Below, piece after piece: positions 1 to 10,301 of a DNA stretch of 64,000 nucleotides. Below the pieces are notes generated by a model, which saw nothing but the letters and a program-made list of their open reading frames with translations, was not told where the DNA came from and made no database searches. Position 1 is the stretch's first letter; every line of letters begins with the position of its first letter. Both the position numbers and the translations under genes were made by a program. Source of the stretch: Locusta migratoria (Eukaryota; Arthropoda; Insecta; Orthoptera; Acrididae); contig CM048745.1 in assembly GCA_026315105.1 (NCBI GenBank), forward strand, positions 281,895,747-281,959,746, given 5' to 3'.

Positions 1-328
1 TTCTCCCCTTCCATCTTCCTATCGGGTCCGTGCCCGTACACCTCCATGGTGTTTGCCAAGGCCGTCTACTCGGCTGGACTTGGCCCAGGGGCCCAAAGAC
101 TCAGTTCCACTGGAGGCGCTCCGCCGTCAGTTCTCTGCTGTCATAGCGGAGTTGCATTGTTATGACCTGATCTACACAGATGGTTCAATGGTTGATGGCT
201 GTGTGGGATATGCCTATACTCATGGTGACCATGTGGAACAGCACTCTCTGCCGAATGGCTGCAGTGTTTACACTGCAGAGCTGGTGGCCATTCACAGAGC
301 TCTCATGCATATCCAGTCCTGCTCAGGC
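1..328 (+). mobile_element. I-like LINE 'O', upstream segment
   Basis: Left-hand piece of a non-LTR retrotransposon whose 5' part lies outside the window. Its reading frame stops exactly where element A begins at 341 and resumes at 6030, so the two pieces were one element before A inserted. Confidence 0.85.
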
Positions 329-340
329 GAGTCTTTTGTT
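2..340 (+). pseudogene. RNase H domain of LINE O ORF2, N-terminal half
   Basis: The frame is open from base 2 and encodes the start of a retroelement RNase H domain: a YTDGS block holding the first catalytic Asp near 176-184, and a TAEL block holding the catalytic Glu near 271-282. RNase H removes RNA from the RNA-DNA hybrid during retrotransposition and is typical of the I clade. The domain is cut after the residues SGESFV by insertion of another LINE. The expected next motif (V-CSDS) begins at 6042, after the second copy of the target-site duplication, in the same frame. No ribosomal start is visible because the protein begins outside the window. Confidence 0.85.
329..340. repeat. Left target-site duplication of LINE A
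   Basis: The 12 bases gagtcttttgtt occur here and again at 6030-6041, immediately after the poly(A) of element A. A perfect 12-bp TSD is the normal product of target-primed reverse transcription and fixes both ends of the element. Confidence 0.93.
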
Positions 341-891
341 CCCCTCAGGGGGCTCACCGCTCTGTGGTGAGTACGTGCGTGGCGAGCACGGGGCCCCAGC
401 CTTTGTAGCACTCCTTCCTTTCCGTGCTACATGACGCTTCTTCTACTGTCCTTTTCCCCTCTCTTGGGGACCGAGTCTGCGCATCCTTCGGGGAACCGAA
501 GTTCTGACCCTTTTGGCTTTACAGTCTTCTTTCACCTCTTTCTTTGCCTCCGCGTCTGCGTTTGAGGCTTCTCCTCCTACTATTTCTCTCTTCCTCCTCC
601 CTGTACGCACTTGAAGGCCACCCATATGGGTGACTGGGTAATGCGTAAGTCCCAGCCCCGGGCTGGCATGTAGGGTGCGTGCGTACCCCCTGGTTAAGGC
701 CAGGCCAGGGGAGGGGCGATTGCCTGCGCTGATACCTTCCCGATTCGCCGATTGGTCCCTCCGTCTGTAGATCGGGAGGTGTGACCTGGGGTGTGAACAA
801 TCACCCAAGGCGGGTGTGCTTCCGTTGGGGGCCCCCAGCAGGAAGGAGCGTGCCATCGGAGACACTGGCAATCGTGGGGGATACAACCGCG

Positions 892-1995
892 ATGGTTCTA
901 AAAAAAAGAAAATGGAAAGAGCCTTTAGAAATTGATGTACTAGACAATAGTGTGCCTGAACAGAAAAATTTACAGACATCAAAGTTCCTTGTGGTGACCC
1001 GTACTGAGGAAGGTCAATCCTTTTCGTCGGTGAACCCATTTATTATTCAAAAAGGGGTTGATGCCATTGCCGGCCCAGTTAAGACCTGCAACCGCCTACG
1101 AAATGGAACACTACTGTTAGAAACAGAAAGTGGCTCCCAGGCACAGCGGCTGCTTAAGGCTACTCTGCTCCACAGCTACCCGGTTCGTGTTGAGCTCCAT
1201 CCAACCCTCAATTATTCACGAGGTGTAGTCTTCTCGGCCAGTTTGGACGGTCTGACTGAGGATGAACTGAAAGAATATCTGGCAGCTCAAGGCGTCGTTG
1301 CAGTACACAGGGTGACAAAAAAAGAGAACAATGTTGTAGTGCCCACTCGCACAGTGTTTCTGACCTTCGACCGAGTGGCTCTGCCGCCGAAGATCAAGGC
1401 AGGGTATGAGGTCATCACAGTACGACCTTATATCCCTAACCCTACTCGGTGTTATCAGTGCCATCGATTTAACCACACAAGCCAGTCTTGCAAGAACCCA
1501 GTCATATGTGTCACCTGTGGTAAAGAGGCCCATGAGGGGATTTGTCCACCACCGTCCCCTCATTGCATCAATTGTAACGGGAATCATGCTGCTTCCTCCC
1601 GGGAATGTCCCGTGTTTGCTGATGAACGAGCCATCCAGGAAATCCGTGTAAAGGAAAAGGTTCCCATACCAGTTGCACGTAAGATGTACGCCAGTCGTAA
1701 GCCCAAGACCCCGCCGCGTGGTAACTACAGTACTGTAGTTGCAACGCCTCCACCAACACGGGATATGGCCACACAGACTTGTGACCTACAGTTTACGACA
1801 GTAGTTGTCAAACAGTCTACATCGACAACGGCGTCACGTTCAACGAAAAGTGTGAGTACCTCTTCCAAGTCTTCATCTTCATCTTCAGCTGTGAAACCAC
1901 AGATAGAGACGCGAAAGTCTAAGAAAGAGCATTCGCGCGAGGATTTCCTCCGCACCCCTACCAAAACATCTGAGCCAACCAAGGAGCTTCACTAG
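892..1995 (+). CDS. LINE A ORF1, gag-like nucleic-acid-binding protein
   Basis: An intact 367-codon frame from the first good ATG (892). The frame is open back to 781 but has no earlier ATG. The protein starts Lys/Arg-rich, has a central fold of a kind common in LINE ORF1 proteins, and carries three successive Cys/His zinc knuckles at about 1449-1610 (CYQC...H...C, CVTC...H...C, CINC...H...C). The tail is Ser/Thr/Lys-rich (about 1800-1990). ORF1 proteins coat the element RNA and chaperone nucleic acids during integration. ORF2 follows 260 bp downstream in another frame. Related but broken ORF1 copies lie at 10905-12350 and 24189-25570. Confidence 0.9.
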   Translation: MVLKKRKWKEPLEIDVLDNSVPEQKNLQTSKFLVVTRTEEGQSFSSVNPFIIQKGVDAIAGPVKTCNRLRNGTLLLETESGSQAQRLLKATLLHSYPVRVELHPTLNYSRGVVFSASLDGLTEDELKEYLAAQGVVAVHRVTKKENNVVVPTRTVFLTFDRVALPPKIKAGYEVITVRPYIPNPTRCYQCHRFNHTSQSCKNPVICVTCGKEAHEGICPPPSPHCINCNGNHAASSRECPVFADERAIQEIRVKEKVPIPVARKMYASRKPKTPPRGNYSTVVATPPPTRDMATQTCDLQFTTVVVKQSTSTTASRSTKSVSTSSKSSSSSSAVKPQIETRKSKKEHSREDFLRTPTKTSEPTKELH

Positions 1996-2258
1996 GGCTC
2001 CAAGAAATCAAATAGGGGGAAAACTCTCCCCCCTCCTACCTCACAATGTGACGATGGCATCCCCTGGAAGCCTATAGTCTCTCCAGGTGCATCAGCCAAG
2101 GATGGGGCTGCCGACCACACTCACGCAGCTGCTGTGGTAACCTCTGAGAATATGGAGCAAGACCCTCCTGTCTCAGACACCACCAGTTGCGAACATTCGC
2201 ACTGTGGCCCGCCGCCTTCGTCGGGATGATGTCCACCTTCATCTCACTTTATCCCGTT

Positions 2259-5200
2259 ATGGATATTCTTCAATGGAACATTCGTGGTATCCGGTCAAAT
2301 TGGACAGAACTGCAGCTTCTAACGCGAACATATCATCCAATCATCTTCTCTCTACAGGAGACAAAATTGCTCCCTGGTACTCGAATTACTTTCCCACGCT
2401 ACACTACCGTTCGCTTTGACCTTCCTCCAGTGGCAGGAATTCCAGCCCACGGGGGCGTAATGTTGCTTATTCGGGATGACGTACACAGTACATCGGTCCC
2501 TTTGTGTACTCCAATACAAGCTGTTGCTGTCCGGATATACCTTCCTGGATTTGTCTTCACACTGTGCAATATTTACGCTCCTTCCTCTTTTCCCATCACT
2601 AGATCAGATCTCCTAGATCTTATTGACCAGCTTCCGCGTCCGTTTTTGTTGGTGGGAGATTTCAATGCCCACCACCCCCTTTGGGGCTCCCCACGACCAT
2701 GTCCACGGGGCTCCCTCCTGGCAGATATACTGAACCACCTTCAGCTCATCTGCCTTAACACTGGTGAACCAACTTATCTTTCAGACACCACAAATACTTT
2801 CAGCCATATAGATCTAGCTATCTGCACTGCTCAGCTGGCACGGCGTCTTGAATGGTCTGCTCTCTCAGACACACATTCGAGCGATCATTTTCCGTGTGTC
2901 ATTCACCTAATGATGCCTGACAGCCTTGAGCATCCACACCGCTGGCAGTTAACGAAAGCGGACTGGGAGCTCTACACGTCACTGGCGGATTTTGGTACTT
3001 ACCATTATCCTAGTATAGACGACCAAGTGGAACACATTACCACAGTTATTCTGACAGCCGCGGAATGTTCCATCCCCTGCAAGACTTCCCACGCACGTCG
3101 TCCCCTTGTCCCGTGGTGGACCGCGGAATGCCGTGACGCTCTGCGAGCACGGCGACGTGCCCTTAGAATCTTCAAACAACGGCCCACGCTCGACAACTGC
3201 ATCCGATACAAACGGCTGCGGGCCTTTTGTCGTCGCCTCTTTCGCGACTGTAAACGCGCCAGTTGGCGCTCATTCACGAGCTCTTTTAATAGGTCTACCC
3301 CTTCCTCCATCATTTGGGGTAACCTTCGAAAAATTTCGGGCACTATGGCTCATTCCCCAATTCCCGGTCTGTGTGTCGCAACTGACACCGTCGTCGATCC
3401 TCCACAAATAGCCAACGCACTGGGTCGACATTTTGCAGAGGTCTCTAGCTCTTCACATTACACTGACGCTTTCCTAGCTAGGAAACGGACGGTGGAGGCG
3501 ACTCCATTGCCCTTTACCTCTCAGAACCGTGAATGCTACAATACCGAGTTTACTGTACGAGAGCTTCACCACGCACTCTCGTCTTCGCGGTCCTCCGCTC
3601 CAGGACCAGATGGCATTCACGTGGCAATGCTGCAACACCTTTCACCAACGAGCTTGCACTTCGTACTGGCCACCTACAACCGCATATGGATAGAAGGCAC
3701 CTTTCCGCGACGCTGGCGTGAAGCCATAGTCATTCCCATACCAAAGCCTGGGAAGGACAAATGTCTCCCTTCCAGCTACCGCCCCATTTCCCTCACCAGT
3801 AGCATATGCAAGGTGATGGAACGAATGATTCACGGGCGCCTGGTATGGTGGCTTGAAACGCGACATCTCCTTTCTAATGTCCAATGTGGGTTTCGCAAGC
3901 ACCGTTCTGCGGTGGATCATCTTGTTGCCCTATCTACCTCAGTAATGAATAACTTTTTACGGAAGCGCCAGACAGTAGCGGTGTTCTTTGATCTGGAAAA
4001 GGCATACGACACCTGCTGGAGGATGGGCATCCTCCGCACTCTGCATACATGGGGTTTTCGGGGTCGCCTGCCAATTTTTATCCGCGAATTTTTAACAGAC
4101 CGTGTTTTTCAAGTGCGTGTTGGTTCGGTTTTATCGAGCACTTTTAATCAGGAGAACGGAGTCCCCCAGGGCTCGGTCCTGAGCGTTGTTTTATTTGCAG
4201 TGGCAATCAATTCTATAGCCGATCACCTTCCACTGGGAGTGTCGGCGTCCCTATTTGTTGACGACTTCGCGATCTACAGCAGCTCTGAGCAAACGGGTCT
4301 CCTGGAGCGGCGCCTCCAGCGGTGCCTAGACAATCTCCACGCGTGGAGTATGGACACTGGCTTTCGATTCTCGGCTGACAAGACAGTCTGCATGAACTTC
4401 TGGCGGCGGAAGGAGTTCCTTCCCCCGTCCCTTCGTCTGGGCCCCATAGTAGTTCCATTTGTGGATACCACGACGTTCTTGGGACTTGTTCTCGACAGGA
4501 AGTTAAGTTGGTCTCCCCACATATCCCGTTTGGCAGCTCGCTGTACCCGCTCTCTCAATGTGCTGCGGGTGTTAAGTGGCACCTCGTGGGGAGCTGACAG
4601 GTCTACTCTCCTCCATCTGTATCGCACCATAGTTCGGTCCAAACTGGACTATGGTAGCATCGTTTATTCTTCGGCTCGACCGTCCATACTGCGCCGCCTT
4701 AATACAATCCACCACCACGGTCTCCGTCTGGCGACAGGAGCGTTTTATACTAGCCCCGTTGAGAGCCTCTATGCCGAGGCCGCCGAACTACCCCTTTCTT
4801 ACCGTCGGGAACTCCTGCTTAGCCGTTACGCTAGTCGTTTGTCGTCCATGCGAGGACACCCGACGTACGCAGTTTTTTTTAACGACTCACTTGACAGTCT
4901 CTTCGCTCTGCGCCCGTCTGCTCTGCTACCGCCGGGAGTACGCTTGCGTTCGCTACTCGGCCAGCTTGGCGTTACAATGCCTGCTATCTTCTCGGCTGGA
5001 GAGAGCACCTCTCCACCGTGGCGAAGCCCCGAAGTCCGTGTTAACTTTGATCTTCATTCTCTCCCAAAGGACTCCACACCTCGTTTCGTCTACCAGAGAG
5101 AATTTCACGCACTCCGGTTTAAATTTGATGACAATTTGTTCATTTACACTGATGGCTCAAAGACAGACCAGGGTGTTGGGTGTGCTTTTGTACTTGGCAA

Positions 5201-5943
5201 CGTCTCTTTTAAATATCGTCTTCCTGAGTGGAGTTCCATTTTTACAGCTGAGCTGTATGCATTATACCAAGCCACACAATACGTCCGGCGACACTCGCTC
5301 AGTAAGACTGTCATTTGCTCGGACTCTGAGTGCTTTGTTGAGCCTTCGCATGCTATATCCGGCCCATCCCCTGGTACAAAGCATCCGCAATTGCCTTACT
5401 TCTCTTTCAACGAGCGGAACTACGGTGACGTTTCTGTGGGTCCCTGGCCATGTGGGAGTGTTGGGGAATGAGGCTGCGGATACGGCTGCCAAGGAAGCAG
5501 TTCTCCTTCCTCGGCTATCTACCTTTTCCACCAGCTCTGATGACCTTCGCGCTGGTATCTCCCAGCATATTATCTCCCGTTGGTATCTACATTGGTCATC
5601 CCTGTCAGGGAACAAATTGCGAGCCATCAAACCTGTGCCTGATCTCTGGTCAACGTCATCTCGACCCTCCCGCCGAGAGGAGATTGTTCTGGCCCGGCTT
5701 CGTATTGGCCACTGCCGTTATAGCCACCAGCATTTATTACGTGGTGGTCCTGCTCCCTTATGTGAGCACTGTGATGCACCTTTTACTGTGAACCATCTTT
5801 TAGTGCAATGTCCATTTTTTACCCGTCTCCGTCATGATCTGTGTTTCCCATTTGAATTGTCTGACATTTTAGCTGATGACCCGCAATCGGTTAACAGAGT
5901 TTTACTTTTTATACATCGTGCAAATATGGCGAAAGCCATTTAA
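2259..5943 (+). pseudogene. LINE A ORF2: AP endonuclease, reverse transcriptase, RNase H (one frameshift)
   Basis: ORF2 most likely starts at the ATG at 2259 (MDILQWNIRG), the canonical start of the endonuclease; two in-frame ATGs lie upstream at 2226 and 2229. Endonuclease motifs: QWNIRG (residues 5-10), SLQETK, GDFNAHHPLWGS (~133) and SDHFP (~208). The RT contains GVPQGS-like ENGVPQGSVLS and the catalytic FVDDF box (residues 666-670). RNase H begins with YTDGSK (~963). At about 5323-5328 two bases are missing relative to the matching stretch of element O (gactctctgag versus gactctgag), shifting the frame before CSDSLSAL. The remaining RNase H (WVPGHVG...NEAAD) and a C-terminal Cys/His motif continue in the +1 frame to the stop at 5943. 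Confidence 0.9.
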
Positions 5944-6029
5944 TTTCTAACCCCGGTTCTTTTTTACTATGGGCAGAGTTCGGCGCTAATGACCACATTG
6001 TTGTGCGCCCTAAAACCACAAAAAAAAAA

Positions 6030-6041
6030 GAGTCTTTTGTT
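6030..6041. repeat. Right target-site duplication of LINE A
   Basis: Second copy of the 12-base duplication gagtcttttgtt, directly after the A-run of element A. Removing A and one TSD copy restores the open RNase H frame of element O. Confidence 0.93.
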
Positions 6042-6675
6042 GTTTGCAGCGACTCTCTGAGCAGCCTCAGAGCTCTGGAGCACTGTTACCCGCGGTCTCC
6101 TCTGGTGTTGGCTATACAGGAGACGCTTTGTGCCATTGGAGAGTCCGGGCGATCGGTGGTGTTCGTCTGGTCTCCGGGTCATGTCGGCATCCCGGGCAAT
6201 GAGCGTGTTGACAGACTTGCCAGGCAGGCAGGCAGTCAGTGCGTCCATTTTGGACATCGGCCTCCTGGCGTCTGATCTCCGTTCGTTGTTGCGCCACCGC
6301 GTACATCAGCGTTGGGATGCCGAGTGGCATAGCCTGGGCACACCCAACAAGCTTCGGCTAGTCAAGGAGACCACCACTGCATGGCGTTCTTCCGTGCTGG
6401 CCTCTCTCCGGGACTCCGTGGTGCTGTGTAGACTCCGTATTGGCCATTCGTGGCTCACCCACGGACATCTCCTTCGTGGTGAGGCCCCGCCCCAGTGTCG
6501 TTGTGGCTCCCACTTAACAATAGTCCACATCCTAGTGGACTGCCCGTTTTTAGCCGCCTTGCGGCGTCGTTTTAACATTCCTGGCGTTTTATCAGATGTT
6601 TTACGTGACGATGCTTCAGCAGCAAATTCAGTTTTAAGTTTTATTCGAGCAGGAGGTTTTTATCAGTCTCTATGA
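6042..6675 (+). pseudogene. RNase H domain C-terminal half and tail of LINE O ORF2
   Basis: Begins with VCSDSLSSL (third RNase H block), then WSPGHVGIPGN (last block, ~6165-6200). A tandem ggca stretch near 6222-6236 shifts the reading frame, after which the frame starting with LDIGLLASDL runs to a stop at 6673-6675. The tail carries the C-x-C...H...C motif (QCRCGSHLTIVHILVDC) usual at the C-terminus of I-clade ORF2 proteins. Confidence 0.85.
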
Positions 6676-6983
6676 CTGGTCTTTTCCTTGCACTGCCGAG
6701 TGGTTGACTTTTCCTTTTTTATTCCTATGGTCGGTCAACCACTGCCTTCGGCCTCTTTGTAGTAAGGTGTCTTTGTGTGTTCGTCCCCTTTTCTTTTATT
6801 TTCTTCTCCGTTTTGTTAATGTTTTATAGACCCAGTGGGATTTCCATCCCACTTCGCAAACTTAATCTCTGGGCGCATTCATTTGACGTCCGCACTTTTA
6901 TTTTTGACATTTTGTAATGGAATGGGGGACTGATGACCATTGTAGTTTTGTCCCCCTTAAACATCCAAATAACAACAACAACA

Positions 6984-7195
6984 TCTGTGAAGTGTGCCTG
7001 TGCAATTATGTAAATGATCTTTTCTCACTAAGGCTAGTGGCCAATAGCTCAAGTTTTGTATGTGTGTGTATCTTTATGTGCTTGTCCCAACTCGTCATAC
7101 AGCTTTGTGTGAGTTGCAAAGTATCCTCATTATAATATTGAATTCCAATCTGGACTTCCCATTATTGAAAGAAACTCATTGTTTACTACTTCCAG
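6984..7195 (+). other. 3' end of the last intron of fizzy/CDC20
   Basis: Non-coding sequence between the end of LINE O and the splice acceptor. A pyrimidine-rich stretch ends in tccag at 7191-7195, directly in front of the coding exon. Confidence 0.7.
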
Positions 7196-7384
7196 ATTGC
7201 AGAACTGACTGGGCATACTGCTAGAGTTCTGCATCTTGCCTTGTCTCCTGATGGCAGTACTGTTCTGTCAGCTGGAGCAGATGAAACACTGAGGTTGTGG
7301 AAGTGCTTCACACCAGATCCTGCAAAGAAGACTGAACCAGCAGAAACAAAAAGTGTTCCTAATATGATGCGTGGCATTCGTTAA
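7196..7384 (+). CDS. fzy: fizzy/CDC20, terminal exon (C-terminal WD40 repeat and IR tail)
   Basis: 62 codons plus stop (taa at 7382-7384), entered in phase 0 from the acceptor at 7191-7195. The peptide begins IAELTGHTARVL, has the WD40 signature SPDGSTVLSAGADETLRLW, then CFTPDPAKK and a short linker, and ends in Ile-Arg. The last WD40 blade followed by a C-terminal IR dipeptide is diagnostic of CDC20/Fizzy-type APC/C activators; the IR tail docks on TPR subunits of the anaphase-promoting complex. The wording is closer to CDC20/Fizzy than to Cdh1/Fzr. All earlier exons lie left of the window. The gene appears genuine rather than a retrocopy, since the homology begins exactly at a splice acceptor and a 3'UTR with poly(A) signal follows. 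Confidence 0.88.
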   Translation: MAELTGHTARVLHLALSPDGSTVLSAGADETLRLWKCFTPDPAKKTEPAETKSVPNMMRGIR

Positions 7385-7805
7385 CATGCCTTTGTTGTAT
7401 TACTAAATGTAATTGGTGTAATACTGACTTGTATATTGTGACAATATCCTGTATTATGTCTGTAAAAACACCTGCCTGTAAAAAAACCCTAATTGGAGTG
7501 AATAGCGTCAATATTAAGCACTATGTAAGGAATGTAACAATGTTTTGGTGGTGAAGGTTTTCTTCCCTTCGCTGATACTTCTCAGTAACTGTGTGTTAAT
7601 TGGTACAAAGAGGCACATGTGACTGACCATTGTATTTTACAATAAGAAACAAATGTATATAATTTGTGTAATTATTCTTATTTTATAACTGTATTTATCC
7701 CATCAAGGGTTGTGTACTCACTTATGAAGTGTAAAATTGTGCATGCTTATGCTGTGAATATTATTAGTGACACATATTGTAAAAATAAATATTTTCAATA
7801 TAACA
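7385..7805 (+). other. fzy: fizzy/CDC20 3'UTR
   Basis: AT-rich non-coding stretch between the stop codon and the poly(A) signal; no other gene is visible. Transcript end inferred ~15-20 bases after the signal. Confidence 0.65.
7784..7789 (+). promoter_or_regulatory. Poly(A) signal AATAAA of fizzy/CDC20
   Basis: Canonical AATAAA 400 bases after the CDC20 stop, in a U-rich context. Confidence 0.65.
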
Positions 7806-8113
7806 AGTTTTATTTTTTAATAACTTCACTCTTAACTGATCAATCTATCCTCTCCCTCCCTGGGTTACTGGGTTTTATGTGACAGGGATGTGGATAGAGC
7901 CATTACTGACAAAAATTGCACCCTGCAGATATCATATTTCATCAATTGTACTGACATGTAGCAGTCTCTTAGAATGTAACTAAGAATGCCAGTTTGAACA
8001 TTAAAATGATTTATTAAGCACTAGTAACACACAGAATAGCAGCGAATGAACTGTCTCCTGCTGGATGTTTACACAGTATATACTGTGTTTACTCTGCTAT
8101 TCTCCCCCAGCGA

Positions 8114-8114
<1 letters not shown>
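7806..8114. other. Intergenic, nothing recognised
   Basis: About 300 bases downstream of CDC20 with no coding signal or repeat that I recognise. Confidence 0.5.

Positions 8115-8156
<42 letters not shown>
8115..8156. repeat. (TG)n(AG)n compound microsatellite
   Basis: About 8 TG units (8115-8130) followed by about 13 AG units (8131-8156). Confidence 0.95.
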
Positions 8157-8790
8157 CCCCATTGTGCCCGGTTACCAAGCCCCTACAGAACGAATCTCTG
8201 CCTACATAGACCAACACCTTAGACCCATCATGTGCAGTCTCCCATCCTTCATCAGACACCAACCACTTTCTCAATTGCCTGAAATCGTTACCCAGCCTGT
8301 TACCTCCAGAAAAACATCCTTGTAACCATTGATGCCACTTCCCTATACACAAATATCCAACATGCCCAGGGCCTCGCTTCGATGGAGTATTTCCTTTCAT
8401 GCCAACCACCCACTTCCCTACCTAAAACCTCTTTTCTTATTACCCTAGCCAGCTTCATCCTAACCCACAACTTCTTCACCTTTGAGGGCCAGACATACCA
8501 ACAACTAAAGGGAACAGGATGGCCCCCTCTTAAGGCAACTTATTTATGGGACGCTTAGAGGAAGCCTCCCTGGATACCCAAGTCTGTCAACCCGAAGTTT
8601 GGTACAGATTCATTGATGACATCATGATCTGGACTCACAGTGAAGAACTACTCCAGAATTTCCTCTTCAACCTCAATTCCTTTGGTCCCATCAAATTCAC
8701 CTGGTCCTATTCCAAATCCCATGTCACTTTCCCCGATGTCAACCTCCATTTATCCAATGGCCAGTACCTCATCTCCACCATATCCTTTCT
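8157..8790 (+). pseudogene. Penelope-like element RT fragment
   Basis: Translation in mixed frames gives Penelope-type RT blocks in order: APTERISAYIDQHLRPIM (8176-8230), LTHNFFTFEGQTYQQLKGT (8458-8518), WYRFIDDIMIW with the YIDD-like catalytic box (8600-8632), LNSFGPIKFTWSYS and a degenerate FLDV-type block (PDVNLHL, ~8733). At least two frameshifts or stops separate the blocks. No GIY-YIG domain follows; a SINE lies immediately downstream. Confidence 0.8.
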
Positions 8791-8792
8791 TC

Positions 8793-9039
8793 CAGGAGTG
8801 CTAGTCTTGCGTGTTTGCAGGAGAGCTTCTGTGAGGTTTGGAAAGTAGGAGGCGAGGTACTGGCAGAAGTAAAGTTGTGAGGCGGCATCGTGAGTCGTGT
8901 CGGGATAGCAGTCGGTAGTGCCCTTGCCCGCGAAAGGCAAAGGTCCCAGGTTCGAGTCCCGGTTCCGGCACACAATTTTAATCTGCCAGGAAGTTTCATA
9001 TCAGCGCACACTCCGCTGCAGAGTGAAGTTTCATTCTGG
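8793..9039 (+). mobile_element. tRNA-derived SINE
   Basis: Contains a tRNA-like core (~8896-8971) with the RNA polymerase III B box ggttcgagtcc at 8949-8959 and a degraded A box near 8905-8918, flanked by family-specific sequence and ending in a conserved tail (..tttcattctgga). I recognise this tail as a very abundant orthopteran SINE family, from recall. No clear target-site duplication. Confidence 0.75.
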
Positions 9040-9044
9040 ACCAA

Positions 9045-10110
9045 TGTAGTTTTTGTCCACATCATCAGCCTGAACTGGAAAGACATTGTCCAGTGTTATT
9101 TCGTCATGACCACATGCCAAGAAGACTGGCATAAATCTGATGGTTTCTTGTTTGGTAGTGTTTTAGGCAGAGATTACGAAAGGTAAGACCTAATCCCAGT
9201 TGCTCTGCTAGACGCTGACATACATGGATAGCATGTCAGCCAGTGTCTTATTGTTGAGTGAACCCATTTGTTTGTGGATAGATAGATAGTTGTCATCAAT
9301 GTGCAATGTTTCTCTACCTCAAGTCAAGATTGAAAAACTTTTCCTCGATCTGTAATTATAGATCTAGATACTTAATGTTTCAATAAAATATCTTCCATGG
9401 TGAAATTTGTTACTACAGCTGTCTTCGCTGTTTTCAGTACTTTTATAATGGCTTATTGGGTTAGGTAATCAATACAAACAAAAATCTACTTTTTGCAACT
9501 AATGAAAGGCACAAATGTTCCAAGTAGATCAATCCCAACACTACCTGGTAATAAGAGAACTTCTCACATCCCTAGTATTTTTAGGAATATAAAATTCCAT
9601 TGTTGATCTATGTTTAACACAAGAAATCCAAGTATTCTGTCGCTCCAGAAATTTTCTTGTATTAAGTTTTAGGCCACCTTGCTGAGATATTCAAGAATAG
9701 TTCTCAGTTGTGTGTTCTTCAAAATGTTTCAGGGAATATTATGGCATCTAAGTAACAAAGACAAATTGATCACTTGAGATGATGTACAAGATTATCCATC
9801 ATTCGTTCAAAAGTTTCTGGTGCATTACACAGATCTAATGGCATTACTTTTAAGTCATACAAGCCCTCTTCGGTAACAAAATCAGTATTCTCATGATCAG
9901 CCTTGTCAACTTCTTTTTACCAATATCACAAGTACTTGTTCATGGCTGAGAAAAACGTTGCTCTCCTCAGATTAGCATATTGTCAATACATGGAAGAGGA
10001 TAAACATCTTTTTTGAGTACCTTATTAAGTTCCCTGCAGTGGACACACAACTGCCAACTACAATCCTCTTCTTCGTTTAGAGCTATTGGTGATGACTATG
10101 AATGCCATTT
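9045..10110 (-). pseudogene. Gypsy-type (Metaviridae) LTR-retrotransposon pol relic
   Basis: On the minus strand, reading from 10110 downward, mixed frames give RT blocks (ELNK...YPLP.ID, VTEEGLYDLKVMP, CYLD) to about 9650, then integrase blocks (VGIDLLG ~9540, YLTQ ~9460, IITDRGKSFQS ~9350, TNG ~9265, NKTLADML ~9240) to about 9045. Stops and frameshifts are frequent. The RNase H and connection region expected between RT and integrase is missing, so the relic carries an internal deletion. No LTRs are visible. It is inactive by any reading. Protease and gag are absent. Confidence 0.75.
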
Positions 10111-10301
10111 ATCATTTTCTTTTCCTGTTCATGAATTATTTGACATTATTGCTGACAAACAAAAACACACTTGTTGCCACTATTAGAAGTTGTAAATGAT
10201 CCAATATGCAAATGATACACTTTCTGGTGGATTGGTCACTGATCGTCAGTGTTAATTTGGTGATTAGCCTGTCACTGGTGGATCGAAACTCTCAGAAACA
10301 C
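10111..10301. other. Short spacer, nothing recognised
   Basis: About 190 bases of unassigned sequence between the Gypsy relic and the C-run that marks the start of LINE B. Confidence 0.5.

Larger units (their letters stand above)
341..6029 (+). mobile_element. Full-length I-like non-LTR retrotransposon 'A'
   Basis: A 5,689-bp element bounded by perfect 12-bp TSDs. It has a ~550-bp GC-rich 5'UTR (341-891), ORF1 (gag-like), ORF2 (endonuclease, RT, RNase H) and a short 3'UTR ending in ccctaaaaccac plus an A-run at 6020-6029. The 5' end (ccccN then a short stem-forming GC stretch) recurs in elements B, C and D, so all four belong to one superfamily. Only one obvious lesion, a 2-base deletion in ORF2, separates it from a coding-competent copy, so it is the youngest I-like element here. 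Confidence 0.92.
6030..6983 (+). mobile_element. I-like LINE 'O', downstream segment with 3' end
   Basis: Continuation of element O: C-terminal RNase H and tail (to 6675), then a ~300-bp 3'UTR that ends in an (aac)n run at 6971-6983. The 3'UTR is unrelated to that of element A, so O and A are different families. Confidence 0.85.

Noticed and set aside
443..1039. Long reverse-strand open frame across the 5'UTR of LINE A
   Set aside because: Pro/Arg-rich translation of GC-rich UTR; overlaps ORF1 on the other strand and has no recognisable domain.
5262..5630. Reverse-strand open frame over the LINE A RNase H
   Set aside because: Antisense shadow of a conserved coding region with no homology of its own.
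8896..8971. Possible tRNA gene
   Set aside because: The B box is good but the A box and stems are degraded, and the sequence is embedded in a longer SINE unit.
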